29,528 nt of DNA from Acidobacteriota bacterium. GTDB lineage: Bacteria > Acidobacteriota > Terriglobia > Terriglobales > Acidobacteriaceae. The position numbers and the translations under genes are program-made. Within the stretch, counting starts at the first letter, position 1; each line of letters begins with the position of its first letter. The notes under the pieces are model-generated. The model saw only the letters and a list, made by a program, of their open reading frames with translations. It was not told the origin of the DNA and ran no database searches. Below are positions 8,266 through 15,026 of the stretch, in pieces. The stretch covers positions 1 through 29,528 of the forward strand of contig JAJZAL010000036.1 in NCBI GenBank assembly GCA_021799405.1. Reading direction: 5' to 3'.

Positions 8266-8802
8266 ATGCGCGTCTTCGGCATCGATTGCGGCTCTGAAAC
8301 GACCGGCTACGGCGTGGTTGAAACTCTCCACTCCTCCGGCCGCGCCGGCCACTCCCACGATCTCGCCTCCATCGCCTTCGGCGGCATCTCCCCGCCCAAA
8401 AAACTCGCGCTCCCCGCGCGCCTCGCCTTCGTCCACTCGCGCCTTGAAGCCCTCCTCGCCGAGCACCAGCCCGATATCGTCGCCGTCGAAGAGGTCTTCT
8501 ACTCCGTCAACGCCAAATCTGCCCTCAAGCTCGGCCACGTCCGCGGCATCGCCCTGCTTGCCATCGCCAACGCCGGCCTGCCCCTCGCCGAATACGCCCC
8601 GCTCACCATCAAATCCACCGTCACCGGCTACGGACTCGCCCAGAAGGAGCAGGTTCAGTTCATGGTCGCCCGCCTTCTCAATCTTCCCGAACCGCCCCAG
8701 CCCGCCGACGCCGCCGACGCTCTCGCCATCGCCATTTGCCACATTCGCCACGCGCAAACCCTCGCCGCGCAGTTGCCCGCGCGCCCCGCTGCACCGAAAT
8801 GA
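8266..8802 (+). CDS. ruvC: Holliday junction resolvase RuvC
   Basis: RuvC cuts four-way DNA junctions left by recombination, working with the RuvAB branch-migration motor. The 178-residue product begins MRVFGIDCGSETTGYG, with catalytic D7. VAVEEVFYSVN supplies the acidic residue at E75 or E76, and PADAADALAIAICH gives D148 and D151, completing the acidic metal site. The region GLAQKEQV (123-130) fits the family's helix near the DNA. Length is normal. ruvA and ruvB are not in the window. The gene starts 22 bases after thiG and lacks a clear ribosome-binding site. Confidence 0.95.
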   Translation: MRVFGIDCGSETTGYGVVETLHSSGRAGHSHDLASIAFGGISPPKKLALPARLAFVHSRLEALLAEHQPDIVAVEEVFYSVNAKSALKLGHVRGIALLAIANAGLPLAEYAPLTIKSTVTGYGLAQKEQVQFMVARLLNLPEPPQPADAADALAIAICHIRHAQTLAAQLPARPAAPK

Positions 8803-8878
8803 CGGCAAAGTAACGCAACCAACCGCCACCGTCGCGCGTTTCTATATGTAGAGGCACACCAGCAAGGAGGGAGTCGCC

Positions 8879-10561
8879 ATGCAGCACAATACCCATTGCC
8901 ATTCGTTCCGCTTTTCCATTCGCGGATTTTCTATGGTGGTCGCTGCACTGGGCCTGCTTCTCCTGCCCGCGCTGCCGCTGCGCGCACAAACCAGCACATC
9001 GTCTTACGACCAGTCGCAGGCCATTCCGCCCGCGCCGCCGCCCGACGCCGCCGTCACCCAGCGCAACCTGCGCCTCAGCGACGTTCACGGCGACGTCAAG
9101 GTCTATAGCGGCGACCTGCTCGCCTTTCCGCAGGCCTTCGTCAATATGCCGCTGGTCCAGGGCATGCGCATCGTCGCCGGCGATTCGGGCCGCGCGGAAA
9201 TCCAGTTTGCCGATGGCAGCGTCGCTCGCATCGCCCCCAACAGCTCGCTGCTCATCGCCCGCCTCGGCAGCACCAACGACGGCATCCTCAACAGCCGCCT
9301 CGAAGCCCTCACCGGCCTCACCTATTACGAGTTCAACGGCGAAGTCGGCAATCAGTACACCCTCAGCGTCGGACCGGAAACCATCGTCCCCTCCGGCAAC
9401 GCTGTCATCCGCGTCGACATGGACAACACCCCCTATCAGGTCGCGGATATGGAGGGCGGTCTCCAGATTCTCCGCGGCAACAATCTCATCGTCTCCCTCC
9501 AGTCCGGCCAGAGCGTCTCCTTCGATCCCTCCGACCCTCAGATGTACCAGCTCAGCGACTCCATCCCGCCCAACTCCTGGGATCAGTGGAACTCCAACCG
9601 CGATGCCGACCTCGCCCAGCTCGCCTCCAACGCCAATCAGTCCTCTTCCAGCACCAATTCCGCCTGGAACGAGCTCAACTATTACGGTGACTGGTACAAC
9701 GTTCCCGGCTACGGCGAGGGCTGGGCGCCCGCCGGCGTCGGTCAGAACTGGGACCCCTACGGCTACGGCTGGTGGGGTTACTATCCTTGGGGCTACACCT
9801 GGATCTCCGGCTATCCCTGGGGCTGGTGGCCCTATCACTGCGGCTATTGGAACTGGTTCAGCGGCAACGGCTGGATGTGGTTCCCCGGCGGCTGCGGATG
9901 GGGCGGCTTCGGCGGCGGCTGGTATCCCATGGCATACATCCAGTCCGCTCCGCCGCATTACCGCAGGCTCATTCGCCCGGCTCGCACCGCTCACGGACCC
10001 GGGCGCCGCGTCCCGCGCCTCTATCCGGTCGACCGCGGCAATCAGTTCTCCCGGGGCTTCCGCTCCTTTGGCGGAGCTAAGCCCTCGCCCCGCACCTTCA
10101 ACATCGACGGCCAGAACCTCACGCCCGTACAGGCAGCCCTGCCCACCCTCCAGTTCGCGCCCGTTGGCGGAGGTGGCTACACCTCCACCGCCGCAGCCGC
10201 GCATCCCGGCGGAGCACCCAACCGCGTCGGCGGAAGCGTACCCGTCCTCCGCGCTCCTTACCGCGTCGGTGCTGGCAGTCCCAACTCTGGCGGAAACCGC
10301 CCCAGCGGCGGCTCTCGCTTCGGCTCCAGCCCGCGCCACGCCCCGTTCTTCCGTCCCGGCAACAGCGGCCAGCGTCCGAACTCCGCTCCCCGCAACGGCC
10401 CGGTCTTCCACCCGGCTCCACGGCCAAATTCCGGCCCGCGTCCCACCCCGAATCGTGGACCTGTCTTCCGCCCCGCTCCTCGACCCGCGCCCATGCCGCA
10501 TCCCACCTTCCACCCGATGCCGCACCCGTCCGCTCCGCATCCCACCGGCCGTCCACACTAA
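8879..10561 (+). CDS. Secreted FecR-domain protein with Trp/Tyr/Gly-rich middle and basic Pro-rich tail
   Basis: This 560-residue protein has a long signal peptide (residues 1 to about 36, core MVVAALGLLLLPALPLRAQ). A FecR-like beta domain follows at about 65-190: LSDVHGDVKVYSGD, then MRIVAGDSGRAEIQFADGSV and APNSSLLI. Next comes a region very rich in Trp, Tyr and Gly (about 255-360), then a basic tail rich in Pro, Arg, Ser and Asn (about 370-560) that is probably disordered. In classical systems FecR is an anti-sigma/sensor protein, but this one is exported whole and has no sigma-factor neighbour or cytoplasmic tail, so a structural or surface role is more likely. The start is fixed by AAGGAGGGAG a few bases before the ATG. 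The function is unknown. Confidence 0.75.
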   Translation: MQHNTHCHSFRFSIRGFSMVVAALGLLLLPALPLRAQTSTSSYDQSQAIPPAPPPDAAVTQRNLRLSDVHGDVKVYSGDLLAFPQAFVNMPLVQGMRIVAGDSGRAEIQFADGSVARIAPNSSLLIARLGSTNDGILNSRLEALTGLTYYEFNGEVGNQYTLSVGPETIVPSGNAVIRVDMDNTPYQVADMEGGLQILRGNNLIVSLQSGQSVSFDPSDPQMYQLSDSIPPNSWDQWNSNRDADLAQLASNANQSSSSTNSAWNELNYYGDWYNVPGYGEGWAPAGVGQNWDPYGYGWWGYYPWGYTWISGYPWGWWPYHCGYWNWFSGNGWMWFPGGCGWGGFGGGWYPMAYIQSAPPHYRRLIRPARTAHGPGRRVPRLYPVDRGNQFSRGFRSFGGAKPSPRTFNIDGQNLTPVQAALPTLQFAPVGGGGYTSTAAAAHPGGAPNRVGGSVPVLRAPYRVGAGSPNSGGNRPSGGSRFGSSPRHAPFFRPGNSGQRPNSAPRNGPVFHPAPRPNSGPRPTPNRGPVFRPAPRPAPMPHPTFHPMPHPSAPHPTGRPH

Positions 10562-10606
10562 TCTGCCGGGCAACTTCCAACTGCCCATCCCGGAAACACC
10601 GCGGGT

Positions 10607-10649
10607 GCCCACACTTTCTTGCCGAATTTTTTGGAAAGAAAGTGTGGGC
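10607..10649. repeat. Long perfect hairpin after the FecR-domain gene
   Basis: GCCCACACTTTCTT (10607-10620) pairs perfectly with AAGAAAGTGTGGGC (10636-10649) over 14 bp, with a 15-base loop containing a run of six T. It lies 45 bases after the stop codon of the FecR-domain gene. There is no T-tail outside the stem, so it could be a 3'-end-stabilising structure or a palindromic repeat rather than a classical terminator. Confidence 0.6.
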
Positions 10650-10776
10650 CGTATCAGCCAAAGACCGACCCACTCCGCGCTGTTGATGCATCACTCAGTT
10701 CTCCCCGCTTGATGCAGCCACCTTGCCGGGAATTACCCCCTAATTCGCTACCATAGAAATAGGGAACAAATCGCCA

Positions 10777-10803
10777 CGGGGCAGGCCGCAGGAGCCTGCC
10801 CCG
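10777..10803. repeat. GC-rich hairpin in the FecR-Hfq interval
   Basis: CGGGGCAGGC (10777-10786) pairs with GCCTGCCCCG (10794-10803) around a 7-base loop, a perfect 10-bp stem. The downstream ATCCGTTTTCC is only weakly T-rich, so terminator function on the plus strand is possible but not compelling. Confidence 0.5.
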
Positions 10804-10837
10804 ATCCGTTTTCCGCACTATAACGCCGCCCGCAACC

Positions 10838-10895
10838 TTACGAAAAAGTCGTAGAACTATACGATTCCAATCGTGTAAACCGTAGAAAATCGTAG
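10838..10895. repeat. Cluster of short CGTA/TACG motifs with an internal palindrome
   Basis: CTTACGA (10838-10844), CGTAGAA (10850), a TACGATT-CC-AATCGTGTA palindrome (10860-10877), CGTAGAA (10881) and CGTAGCA (10891) occur within 58 bases, in both orientations. The arrangement resembles a group of protein-binding sites, but no adjacent gene start makes the target obvious. Confidence 0.4.
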
Positions 10896-11030
10896 CATTA
10901 CCCGGCGCTGTAAAGTATATGATCCAAAGGAGTTACAAGCCTAACGCCCCAGTAACATCATGATTCCATGGGACTTAACGGACACTGCTCAACAGCTGAA
11001 AATCGCAGGGTAGGAAAGCGCTGGGAGCGA

Positions 11031-11058
11031 ACAACTGGGGACTGACAACTGTGGACTG
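11031..11058. repeat. Heptameric short tandem repeat
   Basis: Four 7-base units with shared ACTG ends lie in a row: ACAACTG, GGGACTG, ACAACTG, TGGACTG. The array ends 8 bases before the stop codon of the Hfq-like gene, in its 3' flank. Seven-base intergenic repeats are known from cyanobacteria and other bacteria; their role is unclear. Confidence 0.6.
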
Positions 11059-11066
11059 AATACGGG

Positions 11067-11549
11067 CTACACCAGCGTCATTGGTCCGTCGCCGTTCCGC
11101 TCCGAGGCCTTGAACAGGTACTTGATCGCAGACTTGTAAATCAGCACCCGCCCGTTGTTCCGCACCTTGATGCAGTTTCGGTCGTACCACTCGATCACGC
11201 CCTCGATCTGCCCACCGTCTTCCAGCACAAACACCATTTGTGTCTGGGACTGAATCTGCTTTTGGAAATAGAACGCTTCGGCATGCGAGGTATCGTGAGC
11301 CGCCGCCGCACCTTGGGTCAGTTCGCGCCGCGTCAGAATCCCCCGGAAGCCCCTGCGCTGAGTGTCTCGATACGCGGCGGCATTGTCTGGCAGCACCGGG
11401 CGAATCAGTTTGCGCTGGCTTGCAAAGACCGCGTCAATCTCTTCTACCTTGCTTTGGGCGTCTTCGCCGCGCACTTCTGGCATCGAATCGCGCCCCTTCC
11501 CGGCCTTTGCCGAGATCGGGATAGGCGACATGCGTGGAGTCTTGGGCAT
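11067..11549 (-). CDS. Hfq-family (Sm-like) RNA-binding protein with a long N-terminal extension
   Basis: The last third resembles an Hfq Sm fold: FYFQKQIQSQTQMVFVLEDG (93-112), then QIEGVIEWYDRNCIKV (114-129) and VLIYKSAIKYLFK (135-147). In ordinary Hfq the second Sm motif reads YKHAI; here it is Y138-K139-S140, so the usual His is absent. A 90-residue charged, probably flexible N-terminal region precedes the fold, unlike the 70-100-residue proteins of Proteobacteria. It probably binds RNA, but chaperone function is inferred. The ATG at 11549 gives 160 residues; the ATG at 11483 has a stronger GGAAGGGG ribosome-binding site and would give 138. It lies 217 bases after holB on the same strand. 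TTGCCG and TAGGAT hexamers in that gap (19-base spacer) are a weak promoter candidate. Confidence 0.72.
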   Translation of the reverse strand: MPKTPRMSPIPISAKAGKGRDSMPEVRGEDAQSKVEEIDAVFASQRKLIRPVLPDNAAAYRDTQRRGFRGILTRRELTQGAAAAHDTSHAEAFYFQKQIQSQTQMVFVLEDGGQIEGVIEWYDRNCIKVRNNGRVLIYKSAIKYLFKASERNGDGPMTLV

Positions 11550-11575
11550 ACTCAGCTTCTCAAAGGATGTTGCCG

Positions 11576-11755
11576 TTAGGATGCGGCAGCCCTGTCCGGG
11601 GCTGCATTCATGCTTTGGAGGACTGCTCGTATCCTATCGCGACTCTTGGCTTTCCCGGCAAAAAGCCGCGCTGCTGAGTATGAGAAAAGTAACGTGTGCG
11701 TGCCCTCAGGGAAACGCGCACTCTCCGGCGCACCGCTGTACACATCCGGCAGCAT
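11576..11755 (-). CDS. Possible small protein gene right after holB (doubtful)
   Basis: An ATG at 11755 opens 59 codons (MLPDVYSGAPESARF...) ending at 11576. AGAAGG overlaps the holB stop codon and sits 7 bases before the ATG, which is a plausible translation signal. The protein is short, shows no recognisable domain, and its last codons run into a GCAGCCC-CGGACA-GGGCTGC hairpin. It may equally be non-coding leader sequence of the Hfq-like gene. I include it only as a candidate. Confidence 0.2.
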   Translation of the reverse strand: MLPDVYSGAPESARFPEGTHTLLFSYSAARLFAGKAKSRDRIRAVLQSMNAAPDRAAAS

Positions 11756-11766
11756 CAACCCGCCTT

Positions 11767-12873
11767 CTACCCCCGCGCCGCACCCTCCAGCTCGGTGGCA
11801 AACGCATCCAGCGACACGTTGCGGAGCAGATTGCGCCGCATGCCCGACTCCACCGCCTGCAAACCCCGCGCCGCGCGCTCCAGCCATTCGAGCGTCACCT
11901 GCCCGGCCATCACGTCCAGCTCGCGCTCCAGGTCAATGTTACGAATCAGCCCGCTCGCACCCGAAACCACCATTAGCAGGTCTTCCAGCAGCGAACGCAT
12001 CGCCTTGATCAGCGCCACCGTCTTCTGCTGGCCCTCCGCGCCCGCCCGGTACGTCTCCGTCATCCGGAACAGCGCGCTGTGATCCGCCGCCTGCAACGCG
12101 TTCCGCAGCAGCACCAGCGCATCCGTTCGGGCCGAGAGATAGCCCGGCAGGTCAAATCCCAGCGCGCGCCCCACGGCGCCCTCGGCCAGCCGCGCCACCA
12201 GCGCCCGCTCCTTCGGCTTCAGGTCGTTCCGGCGCGAGGCCAGCAGCGGCTCAATCTCTTCTGTCGGAATCGCCCCCAGCCGCACCAGGCTCGTCCGTGA
12301 CCGGATCGTTGGCAGCAGCTCGCCCGGATTCTCCGCCGTCAGCACGATCAGCGCATACGGCGGCGGCTCCTCCAGCACCTTCAGCAGCGAGTTCGCCGCC
12401 TCCTTCATGAACGATGCGCTGGTGAACACAAACACTGACCGCCGCGCCTCCGCCGGCGTCCGCTGCACCTCCCGGATCATCGTCCGCACCTGTCCCATCT
12501 TGATCAGCAGCTGGGGCGGATCGGGCGGAATCACCAGTACGCTCGGGTGCGTCTGGACCAGGATTCGCGTCTCCTTCTTGTCGACCTCGCGCAGCTCCTC
12601 GTGCGCTGCAATCGCCTCGGCCACGCGGGCATCCAGGTCGAGCGCCTGCCCGATGCGCTCGCAGTTCGCGCACCGCCCGCAGAAGTCAGGCAGCCCGTCT
12701 GTCTGCGGCTGCTCCAGGCAGTTCACCGCCTGGGCCAGCATTACCGCCAGTGTGTATTTGCCCGCTCCGCGCGGCCCCGCCAGCAGCAGCGAATGAGGCA
12801 GACGTCCCGCCGCAATCGCTTCGCGCAGGTGACGCACCGCCGTCTCATTGCCGATGAAGTCGCTGAAGCCCAC
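11767..12873 (-). CDS. holB: DNA polymerase III subunit delta' (clamp loader)
   Basis: Delta' is part of the clamp loader that places the beta clamp on primed DNA. The 368-residue product has the AAA+ core: a P-loop GPRGAGKYT (33-41), a four-Cys zinc site (C52, C65, C68, C71), LLKVLEEPP (163-171), and SRT (192-194) at the position of the SRC motif. Many delta' proteins have lost the P-loop, but here it is intact, so nucleotide binding is possible and a DnaX-like reading should be kept in mind. The missing DnaX C-terminus and the tmk context favour holB. Translation starts at GTG (12873). The P450 gene ends 25 bases upstream. Confidence 0.9.
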   Translation of the reverse strand: MGFSDFIGNETAVRHLREAIAAGRLPHSLLLAGPRGAGKYTLAVMLAQAVNCLEQPQTDGLPDFCGRCANCERIGQALDLDARVAEAIAAHEELREVDKKETRILVQTHPSVLVIPPDPPQLLIKMGQVRTMIREVQRTPAEARRSVFVFTSASFMKEAANSLLKVLEEPPPYALIVLTAENPGELLPTIRSRTSLVRLGAIPTEEIEPLLASRRNDLKPKERALVARLAEGAVGRALGFDLPGYLSARTDALVLLRNALQAADHSALFRMTETYRAGAEGQQKTVALIKAMRSLLEDLLMVVSGASGLIRNIDLERELDVMAGQVTLEWLERAARGLQAVESGMRRNLLRNVSLDAFATELEGAARG

Positions 12874-12898
12874 GCGTACAGGGTAGCAAACGCGGAGC

Positions 12899-14293
12899 CT
12901 ACCTCAGTTCCGGGATCATCCGGATCTCAGGCTTCGGCCGCAGTGTGATCTTGGGCTGCAACCCAATCGTCTGCCCCGGAACCAGCCGCAGCCGCCACTT
13001 CTGCGCCAGCGTTGCCAGCACCAGCACGCCCTCCATCCACGCAAACCCCTCGCCGATGCACTGTCTGCCGCCCGCTCCAAAAGGGAAGTAGACGAACTTC
13101 GACCGTCCTGCTTTCGCCTCCGGCGTAAACCGCTCCGGGCGGAACTTGAGCGGCTCCGGCCAGAACTCGGCGTTCCGTTGGATCATGTACTGGCTGAAGA
13201 ACACATAACTCCCCGCCGGCAGCAGATAGGGCCCCAGCTCGATATCTTCTGTCGCCTGCCGCCCCATCGCCCACGCCGGCGGATACAGTCGCATCGACTC
13301 CGCCAGCACCATCTCCGTGTAACGAAGCTGAGGCAGATCCTCAATCGTCGGTGTGCGGCCCGCCAGCACGCGATCGAGTTCCTCGTGCATCCGCGCCTCC
13401 GCCTCCGGATTCTGCGCCAGCAGGTACCACGTCCACGTCAGCGCCGTCGCCACGGTTTCGTAGCCGGCCAGAAAGATCGTCAGCACCTCGTCGCGCACCT
13501 GCTCATCCGTCATGCCGGAGCGGTCATCCTCATCGTCCCGCGAGCGCAGTAGCATCGAAAGCAGATCCCCGCGATCCACTCCATCCGCCCGGTGCTCGGC
13601 AATGATCCGGTTCACCACCGCGTCCAGCCGCTTCCGCGCCCGGCGAAAGCGCATCAGCCCAGGAATCGGCCAGTGGAGATAGGCTTCCGCACGGGGCAGC
13701 GCCACCAGGAAGTGATAGAGGCCCATGATCGCATTGACCTCATCGTTGATCTGCCTCACGTCCGCGGTGACGTCCGTGTTCAGCAGCGTCCGCGCCACAA
13801 TTTGCAGCGCCACCCGCATCATCTCGGCCAGCGCGCCTATCTCCTTGCCGGACTGCCACTCCTCGCGCATCGCCAGCGCGCGTTCCACCATCACCGCCCC
13901 GTAGGCTTGTATGCGTTGCCGATGAAACGCCGGTGCCACGATTCGCCGTTGCCGCCTGTGAAACTCGCCGTCGCTGGTGATCAACCCATTTCCCAGCAGG
14001 ATCTTCATCCGCTGCTGCGTCCGCTCTTTAATGAACTTGTCTGCCTGGGTGATCAGGATCTCCCGGACAAACTCCGGCTCCTGCACCACGAAGACATCAC
14101 TCGTCGCGATGCGGTAATGTGCCATCGAACCGAATCTCCGCTGCAGGTACTCAAACAGCTTGATCGGATCGCTGGGGTTGAAGAACTTCCGCGTGATATA
14201 GAAGGGCAGATTGAGCTTCAGCCCCGGCGGCAGGCGGTATTTGCCGCGGGGAACAATGGGGAACTCTTTTCGAGTTTGTATCGTGGTGGCCAT
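12899..14293 (-). CDS. Cytochrome P450
   Basis: The 464-residue enzyme has the full set of P450 motifs: AGYET in the I helix (276-280), the ExxR pair E332/R335 in ESMR, PERF (386-389), and the heme loop FPFGAGGRQCIG with the iron-ligand C412. It should bind heme and insert oxygen from O2 into an organic substrate, using electrons from a ferredoxin or other redox partner not found in the window. There is no N-terminal membrane anchor, as usual for soluble bacterial P450s. The substrate is unknown; the sequence looks closer to the CYP4/CYP102-like fatty-acid-type group than to macrolide enzymes, but this is only an impression. I chose the ATG at 14293 because AGGAAG lies 7 bases upstream; the frame is open to an ATG at 14341 that would overlap tmk. 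Confidence 0.93.
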   Translation of the reverse strand: MATTIQTRKEFPIVPRGKYRLPPGLKLNLPFYITRKFFNPSDPIKLFEYLQRRFGSMAHYRIATSDVFVVQEPEFVREILITQADKFIKERTQQRMKILLGNGLITSDGEFHRRQRRIVAPAFHRQRIQAYGAVMVERALAMREEWQSGKEIGALAEMMRVALQIVARTLLNTDVTADVRQINDEVNAIMGLYHFLVALPRAEAYLHWPIPGLMRFRRARKRLDAVVNRIIAEHRADGVDRGDLLSMLLRSRDDEDDRSGMTDEQVRDEVLTIFLAGYETVATALTWTWYLLAQNPEAEARMHEELDRVLAGRTPTIEDLPQLRYTEMVLAESMRLYPPAWAMGRQATEDIELGPYLLPAGSYVFFSQYMIQRNAEFWPEPLKFRPERFTPEAKAGRSKFVYFPFGAGGRQCIGEGFAWMEGVLVLATLAQKWRLRLVPGQTIGLQPKITLRPKPEIRMIPELR

Positions 14294-14324
14294 GCGATAA
14301 CTTCCTGAGGCACAGCCCGGGGAA

Positions 14325-14984
14325 TCATGCCCGATGCGCAAGCCTTGCTTCTACTATGCTTACGATGCGCTCGTGGATTCTCTCAATCTCCTCATCGCTC
14401 TCGATTGCGACCACACGCAAAGGTTCCCGGCGCGCAATTTCACAATATTGATCGAAAACCCGGCGGTAAAAACTCTCATCCTCGCTCTCGAATCGTCCCT
14501 CGTCCTTCGCAGACTGCGTCACGGCGCGATGATTGCGACGCCGCGCTCGCTCCAGGGAGCGTCGGAAGTCAGGCAGCAGCAGCAGCGTCAGATCAGGATC
14601 CAGCCCGCCGCACATCACTTCGTGCAGTTGCCGCACAATCTCCGATCCGAGCTGGCGTCCACCCCCTTGATAGGCCTCGGTGGAATCCGTATAGCGGTCG
14701 CAAAGCACAATTTGTCCCGCATCGAGTGCGGGGCGGATGACTTCGGCGATGGACTGGGCACGGTCTGAGAACATCAGCCCAAGTTCGGCCATCGGCGACA
14801 GGGCTTCCGTGCGCGAGTCCAGCAGCAGGGCGCGGATTCGGTCGCCGATCCGGGTGCCGCCCGGCTGGCGTGTCACGAGGAACGGCTCGCCGCGCGCCTC
14901 GAGCCATTGCGCAAGCTTGCGAAGTTGCGTCGACTTGCCCGATCCGTCCAGCCCTTCAAAGGTAAGGAAAAAACCCTGTGGCAT
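14325..14984 (-). CDS. tmk: Thymidylate kinase
   Basis: Tmk phosphorylates dTMP to dTDP with ATP for DNA synthesis. The 219-residue protein shows the P-loop EGLDGSGKST (10-19), the TRQPGG segment (38-43) and the DRYTDSTEAYQGGGR motif (96-110), which position the nucleotide. An Arg-rich lid follows at about 145-155. tmk next to holB is a frequent arrangement in bacteria; here a P450 gene separates them. argA ends 42 bases upstream, so tmk could be read from the arg operon, but a TACACT -10-like element (14991-14996) lies 6 bases before the ATG and may give a separate leaderless start. Confidence 0.95.
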   Translation of the reverse strand: MPQGFFLTFEGLDGSGKSTQLRKLAQWLEARGEPFLVTRQPGGTRIGDRIRALLLDSRTEALSPMAELGLMFSDRAQSIAEVIRPALDAGQIVLCDRYTDSTEAYQGGGRQLGSEIVRQLHEVMCGGLDPDLTLLLLPDFRRSLERARRRNHRAVTQSAKDEGRFESEDESFYRRVFDQYCEIARREPLRVVAIESDEEIERIHERIVSIVEARLAHRA

Positions 14985-14990
14985 GGCCGG

Positions 14991-14996
14991 AGTGTA
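14991..14996 (-). promoter_or_regulatory. -10-like element just before tmk
   Basis: On the minus strand TACACT ends 6 bases before the tmk ATG at 14984. There is no Shine-Dalgarno sequence in the gap and no clear -35. It is one of several such start-proximal -10 elements in the window. Confidence 0.3.
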
Positions 14997-15026
14997 ACAA
15001 AGCCGGAGCCGGCGCGCAGTTTGCCG

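Larger units (their letters stand above)
10562..11066. other. Gene-free interval between convergent FecR-domain and Hfq-like genes
   Basis: No frame here looks like a gene on either strand. The interval holds a 14-bp-stem hairpin (10607-10649), a 10-bp-stem hairpin (10777-10803), a cluster of CGTA/TACG motifs (10838-10895), an isolated Shine-Dalgarno-like AAAGGAG near 10926-10932 with no start codon at a usable distance, and a heptameric repeat (11031-11058). Base composition from about 10820 to 10960 is more AT-rich than the neighbours. It may be a decayed gene remnant or a non-coding RNA region; the sequence alone does not decide. Confidence 0.6.

Noticed and set aside
8678..10612. Open frame of 644 codons on the minus strand opposite ruvC and the FecR-domain gene
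   Set aside because: It mirrors the codon bias of a GC-rich gene on the other strand, has a repetitive Ala/Gly/Val/Arg composition and no domain, while the plus strand has a signal peptide, a ribosome-binding site and a FecR domain.
9207..10712. Open frame of 501 codons in a second plus-strand frame over the FecR-domain gene
   Set aside because: It is Ser/Pro/Thr/Ala-only low complexity, typical of a +1 shadow frame.
10960..11013. 17-codon frame starting MIPWDL downstream of the AAAGGAG at about 10926
   Set aside because: The start is about 27 bases from the ribosome-binding-like site, too far for normal initiation, and the peptide is too short to judge.
12899..14341. Longer N-terminus of the P450 starting at 14341
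   Set aside because: The added 16 residues overlap tmk, have no ribosome-binding site and do not resemble a P450 N-terminus; AGGAAG precedes the ATG at 14293.
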